Origin: Archangium gephyra
GTDB taxonomy: Bacteria; Myxococcota; Myxococcia; Myxococcales; Myxococcaceae
Length of the DNA: 64,000 nt
Reading direction: 5' to 3'
Assembly: GCA_003243425.1 (NCBI GenBank)
Contig: QFQP01000008.1
Span: 1-64,000 of the forward strand
Shown here one piece after another: positions 17,013 through 25,448 of the stretch (the first letter of the stretch is position 1; each line of letters starts with the position of its first letter). Made by a program: the position numbers and the translations under genes. The notes below the pieces were generated by a model. It searched no databases and was not told the origin of the DNA. It saw nothing but the letters and a program-made list of their open reading frames with translations.

Positions 17013-17687
17013 CTCGTCGGTCATGCGGTAGCCCACGCCACGCACGGTCTCGACGCTGTTGCGTGCGGGGCCGAGCTTCTCGCGCAGCCGCATGACGTGC
17101 GTGTCGACGGTGCGCGTCTCGAGCGGCGAGGTGATGCCCCACACGTCGGCCAACAGCTGCTCCCGCGACTGCACGCGGCCCGGGCGCGACATGAACTGGT
17201 GCAGCAGCTTGAACTCCAGCGCGGTCAGCTCGAGCGGCTGCCCGTCGACCCACGCGCGATGCGAGCCGGTGTCGAGCGAGAGCAGCCCGGCGTTGATTCG
17301 GTGCGTGGCCTCGGCGGGGCCGGAGCGGCGGAGAATGGCCTTGATGCGCAGCACCAGCTCGCGTGGGCTGAACGGCTTGCTCACGTAGTCGTCGGCGCCG
17401 ACCTCGAAGCCCTCGACGCGATCCGTCTCTTCGCCGCGCGCGGTGAGCATCACGATGGGCACTTCGCGCGTTCGCAGATCGGCGCGCAGCCGGCGGCACA
17501 CTTCCTTGCCCGAGATGTCGGGGAGCATGAGGTCGAGCAGCACCACGTCGGGAACGCGCGTGTGCGCGAGCTGCAGCGCACGTTCGCCGGTCAACGCGAT
17601 GGCAGTCTCGAGGCCGGCCTGCTGCAGATTGAATTCAACGAGAGAGGCGAGATCCGATTCGTCGTCGACGATGAGTACGAAGGCCAT
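16989..17687 (-). CDS. PhoB-like response regulator (OmpR/PhoB family), copy 1
   Basis: 232 residues. Receiver domain: acidic pocket D8-D9, phospho-acceptor D52 in LLDLMLPD, and the switch Thr and Lys in MLTARG and SKPFSP. C-terminal winged helix: LTALEFKLLHQF, VWGI and RTVDTHVMRLREKLG, ending at RGVGYRM. It closely resembles copy 2 (20056-20733) along its whole length and both lie around one PhoR-like kinase. Two palindromes occupy the leader. Its tail overlaps the end of ppx by 24 bp. Confidence 0.92.
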   Translation of the reverse strand: MAFVLIVDDESDLASLVEFNLQQAGLETAIALTGERALQLAHTRVPDVVLLDLMLPDISGKEVCRRLRADLRTREVPIVMLTARGEETDRVEGFEVGADDYVSKPFSPRELVLRIKAILRRSGPAEATHRINAGLLSLDTGSHRAWVDGQPLELTALEFKLLHQFMSRPGRVQSREQLLADVWGITSPLETRTVDTHVMRLREKLGPARNSVETVRGVGYRMTDESAAAAHA

Positions 17688-17689
17688 GC

Positions 17690-17727
17690 GCAGCTACCTA
17701 GGCAGCTGCCTTCACGGGCTCGTGAAG
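17690..17727. promoter_or_regulatory. Two adjacent palindromes in front of the phoB-like gene
   Basis: 17690-17709 reads GCAGCTACCTAGGCAGCTGC, a 20-bp palindrome with one mismatched pair, starting 3 bp from the start codon at 17687. 17710-17727 is a second perfect inverted repeat (CTTCACG, 4-base loop, CGTGAAG). Together they fill most of the 66-bp gap between the phosphoesterase stop and the regulator start. They may be an operator overlapping the ribosome site, or a hairpin that limits read-through. No T-run follows. Confidence 0.5.
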
Positions 17728-17753
17728 CGCGTGTGACAAGCTGGTCACGAGCG

Positions 17754-18698
17754 TCACTTGCCGACGATGAGCTCACCGTCGTCGCACGCGGCCGTTTCTT
17801 CAGTGACTTCGGGCGCCTGCACTTCGAGCGCTTCGTGACTGACCAGCATGTCGTCCGACCGATCTTCCGGTGCGCCCGGCGGAGGCGGCAAGGCGGGGCG
17901 GTTCGGCACGCCGCTCGGAGGACGCAGATACGGCGGCAACCCGGAGTGACGACGCGCGGCTTCCGCGAGCTGGTGGTGATGCCGGTAGCGGCACTCGATC
18001 ATCTTGTGAATCAGCAGCGGAGCGCCCGGCACCTTGCGCGCGGTGATGGCCTGCGTCGCTTTCCGAACCGCGTAGCGAACGCGACGAATCTGCACGCGCC
18101 AACCCCGTGGCGTCCACGTGAACAGCCCCCACGCAGGGCGGAGATCGCCATCGCGGGGAATGCCGGCCGACGCGACGTCGGCGATCACCAGCCGCCCCAC
18201 GCGACGGCGATACGGGAAGTGAAGGTGCCCGAAGGCCATCGCGGTCGCGTCGACGTACTGGAGCAGCCGGCGAATGGTGCCTTCGTCCATCGTCGGCTCG
18301 AGCGAGTCTTCGAGGTTCTTCGGGTTCGCGTGGCAGACGAAGAGGTCCTGGCCCTTGCGCGGCGAATATCGGACCGAGAACGCCATGTTGCGCAGCTTGT
18401 CGATGCGCGCCTCGCCGAGTTGGTCACGTGTCCACGCGAGCAGCTCGGTCTTCCAGTGCTCGGGCTCTTTGTAGGCGCCGTGCAGGTACATGCCGGCGAT
18501 GTACGCGTCGGTGTTGCCGAGCAGCAGCGAGTCACAGCGATCGAAGAGCAGATCGACGGTCTCTGCCGGGTGCGAGCCGCGCATCGCGAGGTCGCCGGCC
18601 GCGACGATGTAATCGGGCGCTTGCCGTTTGATGTCGTCGAGCACGGCCTCCACGGCAGCGAGGTTCCCGTGAATGTCGGCCAGCACAGCGACCCGCAT
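17754..18698 (-). CDS. Calcineurin-like metallophosphoesterase
   Basis: 314 residues. The dinuclear-metal motifs are visible: D8-I-H10-GN, GDLAMRG (near 37), GNTD (near 61), H126 in VCHANP, and GHLHFPY near 160, the YfcE/ApaH-like phosphodiesterase pattern. Residues 225-314 form a basic then Pro-rich, acidic extension absent from small family members. It lies between a phoB-like gene and the phoR-like gene on the same strand, 41 bp after phoR, which suggests a role in phosphate metabolism, but its substrate is unknown. Confidence 0.85.
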   Translation of the reverse strand: MRVAVLADIHGNLAAVEAVLDDIKRQAPDYIVAAGDLAMRGSHPAETVDLLFDRCDSLLLGNTDAYIAGMYLHGAYKEPEHWKTELLAWTRDQLGEARIDKLRNMAFSVRYSPRKGQDLFVCHANPKNLEDSLEPTMDEGTIRRLLQYVDATAMAFGHLHFPYRRRVGRLVIADVASAGIPRDGDLRPAWGLFTWTPRGWRVQIRRVRYAVRKATQAITARKVPGAPLLIHKMIECRYRHHHQLAEAARRHSGLPPYLRPPSGVPNRPALPPPPGAPEDRSDDMLVSHEALEVQAPEVTEETAACDDGELIVGK

Positions 18699-18739
18699 CG
18701 GACCCCGAGTCTAGGCCGCCCCAGGCGGTGGCGTCGATT

Positions 18740-20059
18740 TCAAGACTCCGGAGGGACGGGGAGCTCGACGAAGAAGCTGGAGCCGTTGCCGGGCGTGCTC
18801 TCGACGCGAACGTCACCCTTCATGGTGTTGGCGAGGTTCTTCACGATCGACAGGCCGAGGCCGGTGCCGCCCATGTCGCGCGAGCGGCCCTTGTCGACGC
18901 GGTAGAAACGCTCGAACACGCGCGAGAGATGGCGCGCCTCGATGCCGGGTCCGTCGTCTTTCACGCGAATCAGCACGGCGTCGTCGCGACGCTCGGCCGT
19001 GACTTCGACGCGGCCGCCGGGGCGCGTGTACTTCACGGCGTTGTCGACGAGGTTGAGCATGATCTGCTCGAGCGCGCGCTTGTCGCCCAGCACCTTGAGG
19101 CCGGCAGGCACCGAGGAGTGCAGCGTGGTGCTCCGCGGAGACGCCTTGGGCCGAACCGCTTCGAACGCGCGCTGCGTGGCGTCGAGCACGTCGACGGGCT
19201 TCTCCTCGAGCTGAATCTGGCGCGCTTCGATGCGCGAGAGCTCGAGGAGGTCTTCGACCAGCTCACTGAGCCGCTCCGATTGACGGTGAATGATGTCGAC
19301 CATCTTCGGCGCGGCGACGGCATCGTTGATGGCGCCGGACTGCAGCGTCTCGGCGTAGCCACGAATGGCGGTGATCGGGGTGCGCAGCTCGTGGCTCACG
19401 TTGGCCACGAAGTCTTTGCGAACCTTCTCGAGCCGACGCAGCTCGGACACGTCGAAGAACACCGCTGACGAGCCGCCGACTTCACGCCCGAGCGGAGAGA
19501 CGTGCACCGACAACACCGTCGGCCGAACGCCCTCGACGTTGAGCTCGATGCGGCTGGCGACGCCGTCACGGCACGCTCTTTCGGTCGCCTGCTGCATCTC
19601 GGGGCTGTTGGGAAAGAGATCGCGCGGCCGGTGACCGACGACCTCGCGCGCGGTGTACAGCAGCTCTTTGAGCGCGTTGTTGTGCTCGAGAATGGTGCCG
19701 TCTTCGGCGGTGATCCACACGCCTTCGGCCATGCCGTCGATCACCGCGGCCAGCACGCCGAGCTTGCGCGCGTTGTCGCGCGCGGTGACGGCCGAAGCGT
19801 GAACCTCGCGCGCAAGCGCAATCGGGTCTTCCCCGGGGCCCACGTCGACCAGCGGGTCCATCGCCAGCCCGCGCGCGGCCGCGGCGAACGCGTCTGCGCG
19901 ACGCTTCCACTGCGCGGCGACGCGCTGCGTGGCGCCGTAGACACAGGCGGCAGACACCGCGCCGATGGCCACGGCCGCGAAGACGTTCGAGGTGATCAGC
20001 AACGTTCCGGCGCCGATGCCGATGAAGCTGCCCCAGACCCACAGCGTGAGGCGGTTCAT
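18740..20059 (-). CDS. phoR: PhoR-like sensor histidine kinase
   Basis: 439 residues. Two N-terminal membrane helices (about 5-24 and 27-45) with almost no periplasmic loop, as in PhoR; a PAS domain (about 100-205); HisKA with H223 in VSHELRTP; and a catalytic domain with N box NLVDNAVKY, G1 DDGPGI, F box FERFYR and G2 GGTGLGLSI. It should phosphorylate the PhoB-like partner 20056-20733, with which it overlaps by 4 bp, and perhaps the second copy at 16989. The kinase probably senses phosphate through a transporter complex not in this window. Confidence 0.9.
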   Translation of the reverse strand: MNRLTLWVWGSFIGIGAGTLLITSNVFAAVAIGAVSAACVYGATQRVAAQWKRRADAFAAAARGLAMDPLVDVGPGEDPIALAREVHASAVTARDNARKLGVLAAVIDGMAEGVWITAEDGTILEHNNALKELLYTAREVVGHRPRDLFPNSPEMQQATERACRDGVASRIELNVEGVRPTVLSVHVSPLGREVGGSSAVFFDVSELRRLEKVRKDFVANVSHELRTPITAIRGYAETLQSGAINDAVAAPKMVDIIHRQSERLSELVEDLLELSRIEARQIQLEEKPVDVLDATQRAFEAVRPKASPRSTTLHSSVPAGLKVLGDKRALEQIMLNLVDNAVKYTRPGGRVEVTAERRDDAVLIRVKDDGPGIEARHLSRVFERFYRVDKGRSRDMGGTGLGLSIVKNLANTMKGDVRVESTPGNGSSFFVELPVPPES

Positions 20060-20733
20060 GACGTCAGCTTGTAACCGACGCCACGAATGGTCTCGATGAC
20101 GTCACCTGCGGGCCCGAGCTTCTCGCGCAGCCGCTTGATGTGCGTGTCGACGGTTCGCGTGGTGATGTCAGCGTCGATGCCCCACACGTCGGAGAGCAGG
20201 GTCTCGCGTGTCTGCACGCGGCCGGGTCGCTCGAGGAACGTCTTGAGCAGGCGGAACTCGAGCGCGGTGAGCACCACCGACTTTCCCGACACGCGCACCT
20301 CGTGACGTTCTGAGTCGAGCTGAATGTCGCCCTTGGTGAGCTGACCACCGTCGCTCTTCGGCTCTTCCCCATGACGGCGGAGCACTGCCTTCACGCGGAG
20401 CAGCAGCTCCTTCACCGAGAAGGGCTTGACCACGTAATCATCGGCGCCGAGCTCCAGACCCTTGACGCGGTCACCTTCTTCGCCGCGCGCCGTGACCATG
20501 ATGATCGGCGTGCGCCGTTGTTCGTTTTCACGAACGAGCCGCGCCACCTCACTGCCGGCGATGTCGGGCAGCATGAGGTCGAGGAGGATGAGGTCGGGCT
20601 TCCAGGCCTTCGCACGCGAGACGCCAGCGGCCCCGGTGCGAACGACTTCGGCCTCATGACCATCGGCGCGCAGGTTGTATTCGACGAGTGATCCGAGGTC
20701 CTGTTCGTCTTCGATCACGAGGATCCGCGACAT
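20056..20733 (-). CDS. phoB: PhoB-like response regulator, copy 2
   Basis: 225 residues from ATG 20733 (MSRILVIEDE), the usual receiver start; the open frame continues upstream but without family sequence. Phospho-acceptor D52, switch residues in MVTARG and VKPFSV, and the winged helix with RTVDTHIKRLREKLG are intact. It binds DNA in response to phosphate limitation in the PhoBR model. The gene is first in a phoB-phoR-phosphoesterase-phoB order and starts 52 bp from the divergent PilZ gene. Which copy is the true PhoB is a guess from its 4-bp overlap with phoR. Confidence 0.92.
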   Translation of the reverse strand: MSRILVIEDEQDLGSLVEYNLRADGHEAEVVRTGAAGVSRAKAWKPDLILLDLMLPDIAGSEVARLVRENEQRRTPIIMVTARGEEGDRVKGLELGADDYVVKPFSVKELLLRVKAVLRRHGEEPKSDGGQLTKGDIQLDSERHEVRVSGKSVVLTALEFRLLKTFLERPGRVQTRETLLSDVWGIDADITTRTVDTHIKRLREKLGPAGDVIETIRGVGYKLTS

Positions 20734-20785
20734 GGCTGGCGGCTTCCTACCCCACAACGTCTCGTGGCATATAGCCGCCCGACCA

Positions 20786-21106
20786 ATGGGCACCGAGAAG
20801 CGCAAAGAGACGCGAATTCCCGTGGATCTGTGGATCGAAGCCGCGCGCGACGGCGAGCTTTATTACCAACGTGCAACGAACCTCTCGGTCGGTGGCGCGT
20901 TCTTCGTGCAGACGATCCCGTTACCGATCAGCACGCGCGTGCAGCTCAAGTTCTCGTTGCCCGGTGACGCGCACGAGATCGCCTGTGAAGGCGACATCGT
21001 GTCTGCCAAAGATCTCGGCATGGGCGTGCAGTTCGTCGAGCTCGCCGCTGCCGACCGCGCCCGCATCGAGAAGCTGATCTCGAAAGGCGCGGCGAAGAAG
21101 GGTTGA
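20786..21106 (+). CDS. PilZ domain protein (c-di-GMP receptor type)
   Basis: 106 residues, essentially one PilZ domain. Both c-di-GMP-binding signatures are retained: R-x-x-x-R in RKETR (residues 6-10) and N-x-S-x-G-G in NLSVGG. The gene is divergent from phoB and its stop abuts the convergent lipoprotein gene. Small single-domain PilZ proteins of this kind are common in myxobacteria and act as c-di-GMP-responsive adaptors for motility or regulation; the partner here is unknown. Start ATG 20786 gives a domain-sized product. Confidence 0.9.
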   Translation: MGTEKRKETRIPVDLWIEAARDGELYYQRATNLSVGGAFFVQTIPLPISTRVQLKFSLPGDAHEIACEGDIVSAKDLGMGVQFVELAAADRARIEKLISKGAAKKG

Positions 21107-21601
21107 TCAGAACGTGGGGTCGCAGGCCGCGCGCGGGTCGAGCTTCTCGATGCGCGCGGTGACCGCCGCGTTGTCGCCCGCGGTCAGTTCGCGAATGTAG
21201 CTGCACGAACTCCCGGCGAGTCGGGGCGTCGAGTCGGTGGAGATCGCTTCGACCACCAACGCGAAGTCTTTACCCACCGGCAGCTCTTTCAACGACACGT
21301 CTTGCGAGCTCGGCGAACCGGCCATCAACGTCGACAGATCGAAGCGAACCGCCTGCACCGACTTGCCGCTCGCGTCTTTCAACGCCACGAAGCGCGTCGA
21401 GGCCACCTGGTCTTTGATGCACGACTTCTGCACCGTGACGCAGTCGAGCGAGCTGCCCTGGGTGACGAGCGACAACTGAAACGCCGAGATGTCGTCCTTG
21501 AGCGCGGCCGAGACGACGAACTCGATGGGAAACTGCGGTGCGCTGTTCTCATGACCGCACGCCGCGAGCACGACACCGACGAGGAGGGCGCTTCGCTTCA
21601 C
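21107..21601 (-). CDS. Lipoprotein of unknown function
   Basis: 164 residues from GTG 21601. Signal peptide with lipobox LAAC (Cys near residue 15), then a mature part with two conserved-looking Cys pairs (LDCVTVQKSC and a C-terminal SSCSYIRE/AACDPTF). Start overlaps the stop of the upstream TPR gene (GTGA), so the two are translationally coupled and likely work together at the cell envelope. No family recognised. Confidence 0.65.
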   Translation of the reverse strand: MKRSALLVGVVLAACGHENSAPQFPIEFVVSAALKDDISAFQLSLVTQGSSLDCVTVQKSCIKDQVASTRFVALKDASGKSVQAVRFDLSTLMAGSPSSQDVSLKELPVGKDFALVVEAISTDSTPRLAGSSCSYIRELTAGDNAAVTARIEKLDPRAACDPTF

Positions 21602-22455
21602 GGCTGACCTTCGATCTGAATGCGCACCGGCAACGTCGCGGTCTGATTCGAGGTGGCGAGCACCACCGCGCCCGTGGTGATGGCCGCGACGCCCAGGCCG
21701 ATGCCGAGCCACAACCACGGGCTCTTGTACGCGGGCACCGCTTCGGCCACCGGGCCTTCACTGACCTTTCTGGCGAGCACGCGGAAGCGTAGCGGGTTGT
21801 ACGCATCACCGCGACCGGCGAGGCGGCGCTGCGCGGCGTCGGCGACCTCCACGTAGTACTCGACCTCGTACGACTGATCTTCGGTGGGCAGTTCGAAGGC
21901 CGGCACGGTCGCCGTGAAGTCGGTGCGGTTGGCTTTGCTGCGCGAGAAGTCGACCGAGCTGAAGCTCTGGGCGCCGCCGCGCCGGTAGAACAATTTCGAC
22001 TTGGCGCCGAGCGCGAGATCTTCGATGCGGGCGTCGACCACCACGGCGGCGTTGCCCGGCACTTCGCCCACCGGCACCAGCGTCAACGTCACCGGGCGAA
22101 CGCGGCGTTTTCGAATGTCGTCCTTGATGCGTGTGTAGAGCGCGCGCGTCTTCGCGGGAGCAGACCTGGGCAACTCGTAGTCGGGTCGCGCCTGCAGCAG
22201 CTTCTCGAACGCGTCGCGGGCCTTGTCTTCGTTCCCCAGATAGAGGTGGGAAAGACCCATCAACCGGTACAGCTCGGCGAGCTGATCGTCGGTGAGCTCA
22301 GGCGCCTCGATGCCGCGCTCGACGGTCTTCACCGCGTCTTCGAAGTCGCCGTCGTCGACCTGCTGCTGCGCCTTCTCGATGGCCGCGCTGCGGGGGACGA
22401 TCTGCGCTGCGCCAACCAGTGGAACCAACAGAGCGAGCAGGGCAAAGACGCGCAC
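21598..22455 (-). CDS. Exported TPR protein with C-terminal membrane anchor
   Basis: 285 residues from GTG 22455, which opens a signal peptide (VRVFALLALLVPLVGAAQ). Residues 25-110 contain TPR-like repeats (GDFEDAVKTVERGI, LAELYRLMGLSHLYLGNEDKARDAFEKLL). A beta-rich domain follows (about 125-230), and one membrane helix lies at about 247-268 (WLWLGIGLGVAAITTGAVVLA). This layout is common in myxobacterial envelope proteins of unknown role. Coupled to the downstream lipoprotein by a 4-bp overlap and divergent from yceD. Confidence 0.68.
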   Translation of the reverse strand: MRVFALLALLVPLVGAAQIVPRSAAIEKAQQQVDDGDFEDAVKTVERGIEAPELTDDQLAELYRLMGLSHLYLGNEDKARDAFEKLLQARPDYELPRSAPAKTRALYTRIKDDIRKRRVRPVTLTLVPVGEVPGNAAVVVDARIEDLALGAKSKLFYRRGGAQSFSSVDFSRSKANRTDFTATVPAFELPTEDQSYEVEYYVEVADAAQRRLAGRGDAYNPLRFRVLARKVSEGPVAEAVPAYKSPWLWLGIGLGVAAITTGAVVLATSNQTATLPVRIQIEGQP

Positions 22456-22539
22456 GGCCTGACTTCCTACCACACCGGCTTTGACTCCTTTGGTCACCTT
22501 CGTGTAGGTTCCGCCGCCTTTCGTTGGTCGGTCGCGCAA

Positions 22540-23142
22540 ATGCTTGTAAAGATTGAAGAAATCCAGAGTTCCGAACTCAAGCGGAACGAAGCCATCAAAC
22601 CCGAAGTGCTCAAAGAGGCGCTGACGGAGGGTTTTGCGCTCGTATCGGCCACGCCGTTGCAGGCCAGCTTCAAGAAGTTGAGCGGCCGGGTGTTCGTCAA
22701 AGGCAGCTTCAAGGCGGAGCTGACGTGCGAGTGCAAGCGCTGCACGACGCCGGTGCCGGTGCCGCTGAACGTCGATTTCTCTCTGCGCATGATCCCCGAG
22801 CCGCCCCGGCCGCGCGCGGACGCAGATGAAGACGTGAGCCCGAAGAAGGGCCGTCGCAAGGAACAGAAGAAAGAGGACGATGGGATGTCTGACATCGCCG
22901 CTTCTTTCGAGCTGGATGAGATCGACGCCGAGCCGTTCGACGGTAAGACGATCGATCTGGACCCGGTCGTGCGTGAGCAGGTATTGCTGGCGCTCCCGGT
23001 GTCTGTGGTGTGCCGCGAAGACTGCAAGGGGCTGTGCCCCACCTGCGGACAGGACCTGAACGAGCAGGACTGTGGTCACGGCAAAACGAAGGAAGTCGAT
23101 GTCCGTCTCGCGAAGTTGAAGGACATCAAACTGAAGAACTAG
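22540..23142 (+). CDS. YceD/DUF177 family protein
   Basis: 200 residues. The family signature is clear: a Cys-pair segment CECKRC (about residues 65-70) and the C-terminal zinc-like CREDCKGLCPTCGQDLNEQDCGH. YceD is needed for normal 23S rRNA accumulation in E. coli and is nearly always encoded directly before rpmF, as here (24-bp gap). A lysine/acid-rich insertion (about 100-125, KKGRRKEQKKEDD) is longer than in E. coli. ATG at 22540 gives the usual start. Confidence 0.9.
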   Translation: MLVKIEEIQSSELKRNEAIKPEVLKEALTEGFALVSATPLQASFKKLSGRVFVKGSFKAELTCECKRCTTPVPVPLNVDFSLRMIPEPPRPRADADEDVSPKKGRRKEQKKEDDGMSDIAASFELDEIDAEPFDGKTIDLDPVVREQVLLALPVSVVCREDCKGLCPTCGQDLNEQDCGHGKTKEVDVRLAKLKDIKLKN

Positions 23143-23166
23143 CAGTCGAAAGGACGGACAAGTTCC

Positions 23167-23355
23167 ATGGGTGTTCCCAAGAAGCGCACTTCGAAGATGC
23201 GTCGCGACAAGCGCCGCTCGGCCAACAACAAGCTCAAGTCGCCGGTTCAGCTGAACGCGTGCGCGAACTGTGGCGCCGCCACGCAGCCGCACCGCGTGTG
23301 CCCTGCCTGCGGTTTCTACAAGGGCAAGAAGATCACGGCCGGCGCGGCAGACTGA
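23167..23355 (+). CDS. rpmF: 50S ribosomal protein L32
   Basis: 62 residues, full length. MGVPKKRTSKMRRDKRR start and the zinc ribbon CANCG...CPACG with four Cys are diagnostic. Part of the large ribosomal subunit; co-transcribed with yceD. An intrinsic terminator follows about 30 bp after the stop. Confidence 0.97.
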   Translation: MGVPKKRTSKMRRDKRRSANNKLKSPVQLNACANCGAATQPHRVCPACGFYKGKKITAGAAD

Positions 23356-23384
23356 TCGTTGCGCGGACATCTTGAGTGGTACAC

Positions 23385-23424
23385 GAGCCCGGGCGGCAGG
23401 TTCCTCCCGGGCTCTTTGTGTTTT
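23385..23424 (+). terminator. Rho-independent terminator after rpmF
   Basis: A perfect 9-bp stem (GAGCCCGGG with CCCGGGCTC) around a 12-base loop is followed by TTTGTGTTTT. It separates yceD-rpmF from the fab operon. Confidence 0.88.
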
Positions 23425-23524
23425 CGGCGACTGCCGCGCGCGTGACCCTGCGTCGCCCGCTTCCCATGCTGCGCAAGAACCTTCGCGGTGACACGGGCTT
23501 TTCAACTCGGTAGAGGGCCGACCC

Positions 23525-24508
23525 GTGACGCGCGCACAGATCATCGGCACGGGCAGCTATGTCCCCGAGAAGGTCCTGACGAACGACGACCTCGCGAAGA
23601 TGGTCGAGACGTCCGACGCGTGGATCGTCGAGCGCACCGGCATCAAGCAGCGCCACCAGGCCGCGCAGGGCGAGAACACCTCGGACATGGCGCTCAAGGC
23701 GTCGCTGCGGGCGCTCGAGATGGCCGGCGTGAAGCCCGAGGAGCTCGATCTCATCGTGGTGGGCACCATCACGCCCGACCTGCCGATGCCGTCGTGCGCG
23801 GTGATGCTGCAGGCCAAGCTGGGCGCGAAGAAGGCGTTTGCGTTCGATCTGCTGGCCGCCTGCGCCGGCTCGATCTTCGGCCTCTCGGTGGCCTCGCAGT
23901 TCATTCAGTCGGGCCAGGCCCGGCGCGTGCTGGTGGTGGGCGCCGAGCTGCTCAGCCGCATCACCGACTGGTCCGATCGCAACACCTGCGTGCTCTTCGG
24001 TGACGCGGCGGGCGCGCTGGTGCTCGCGCCCACGGAAGACGCGAACCGCGGCGTGTTGTCGACGCACCTGCACACCGACGGCGGCGCCAGCCAGATTCTC
24101 CACATTCCCGGTGGTGGCTCGGCGGCGCCGCTCGACCCCAACGGCTTCGATCAGCGGCTGACCAAGATCGCGATGAACGGCCGCGAGGTCTACAAGTTCG
24201 CGGTTCGCTCGCTGACCGAGGTGATGAAGGAGGCCTTCGAGGCCAACAAGATGACCTCGGGTGACGTGACCCACGTGGTGGCGCACCAGGCCAACCTCCG
24301 CATCATCGAAGCGGTCCTCGACCGGCTCGACATTCCGCGCACCAAGGCGTGGGTGAACATCGACAAGTACGGCAACACGTCGTCTGCGTCGCTCCCCATT
24401 TCGCTCGACGAAGCCAATCGCTCGGGCCGTCTGCAGGCCGGCGACACCATCGCCATGATGGCCATCGGTGCGGGCATGGCGTGGGGCAGCGGCATCATTC
24501 GTTGGTGA
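23525..24508 (+). CDS. fabH: Beta-ketoacyl-ACP synthase III
   Basis: 327 residues. Condenses an acyl-CoA starter with malonyl-ACP to start fatty acid synthesis. Catalytic triad C113 (LAACAGS), H254 (VAHQAN) and N284 (KYGNTS) is intact; WIVERTGIKQR and the GAGMAWGSGIIRW end are typical. GTG start at 23525. First gene of fabH-fabD-fabG-acpP; plsX, often between rpmF and fabH, is absent. Branched-chain starters are common in myxobacteria but specificity cannot be read here. Confidence 0.96.
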   Translation: MTRAQIIGTGSYVPEKVLTNDDLAKMVETSDAWIVERTGIKQRHQAAQGENTSDMALKASLRALEMAGVKPEELDLIVVGTITPDLPMPSCAVMLQAKLGAKKAFAFDLLAACAGSIFGLSVASQFIQSGQARRVLVVGAELLSRITDWSDRNTCVLFGDAAGALVLAPTEDANRGVLSTHLHTDGGASQILHIPGGGSAAPLDPNGFDQRLTKIAMNGREVYKFAVRSLTEVMKEAFEANKMTSGDVTHVVAHQANLRIIEAVLDRLDIPRTKAWVNIDKYGNTSSASLPISLDEANRSGRLQAGDTIAMMAIGAGMAWGSGIIRW

Positions 24509-24518
24509 GGAACCCGAC

Positions 24519-25448
24519 ATGGGCATCGCGTTCATCTTTCCAGGGCAGGGCAGTCAGTCGGTCGGCATGGGCAAGGCGCTGGCCGACGCGTTCCCCGAGG
24601 CGAAGGCCGTGTTCGACGCGGCCGACGACGCGCTCAACGAGAAGCTCTCGACGCTCATCTGGGAAGGCCCCGATGACGCGCTCAAGCTGACCGCCAATAC
24701 GCAGCCGGCGATTCTCACCGTGTCGGTCGCTGCGCACGCGGTGTTCAGCAAGCGCTTCGCGACGGCGCCGTCGTTCGTCGCCGGCCACTCGCTGGGTGAG
24801 TACTCGGCGTTGGTGGCCGCGAAGGCGATGCCGCTGGCCGACGCGGTCAAGGCCGTGCGCGCGCGCGGAACCTTCATGCAGGAGGCCGTGCCCGCAGGCG
24901 TCGGCACCATGGCCGCGGTGCTCGGCATGGAGCCGGGGAAGATCGCCGAGCTCTGCGCCCAGGCGGCGCAGGGTGAAGTGGTCAGCTGCGCCAACTTCAA
25001 CGACCCCGCGCAGACGGTGATCGCCGGGCACACCGCGGCCGTCGAGCGCGCCAGCGAGCTCATCAAGGCCGCCGGGGCCAAGCGCGTGCTGCCTTTGCCG
25101 GTGAGCGCCCCGTTCCACTGTTCGCTGATGTCGCCCGTGGTGCCGCGCCTCGAAGCGGTGCTCGGTACGTTCGCCAACCCGGTGGTGCCGGTGGTGAGCA
25201 ACGTGGAGGCCGCTCCCAATTCCGACGGCGCGCGCGTCAAGGAGCTGCTGCTCAAGCAGGTCACCGGTTCGGTGCGGTGGATCGAGTCGGTGCAGGCCAT
25301 GGAGAAGGCCGGCGTGACGAAGGTGGTCGAGCTCGGCCCCGGCAAGGCGCTGTGCGGAATGGTCAAGCGCATCGCGAAGGGCATCGAGACGTTCAACGTT
25401 GAAGATCCGGCCAGCCTCGAGAAGACGCTCGCCGCGCTGGGGGCATGA
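24519..25448 (+). CDS. fabD: Malonyl-CoA:ACP transacylase
   Basis: 309 residues. Transfers malonyl from CoA to ACP. IFPGQGSQSVGMG start, nucleophile S91 in GHSLGEYSAL and general base H199 in SAPFHCSLM are present, with the QEAVPAG malonyl-binding segment near 120. Ten bases after fabH; its stop overlaps the fabG start (ATGA). Full length for a discrete FabD. Confidence 0.96.
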   Translation: MGIAFIFPGQGSQSVGMGKALADAFPEAKAVFDAADDALNEKLSTLIWEGPDDALKLTANTQPAILTVSVAAHAVFSKRFATAPSFVAGHSLGEYSALVAAKAMPLADAVKAVRARGTFMQEAVPAGVGTMAAVLGMEPGKIAELCAQAAQGEVVSCANFNDPAQTVIAGHTAAVERASELIKAAGAKRVLPLPVSAPFHCSLMSPVVPRLEAVLGTFANPVVPVVSNVEAAPNSDGARVKELLLKQVTGSVRWIESVQAMEKAGVTKVVELGPGKALCGMVKRIAKGIETFNVEDPASLEKTLAALGA

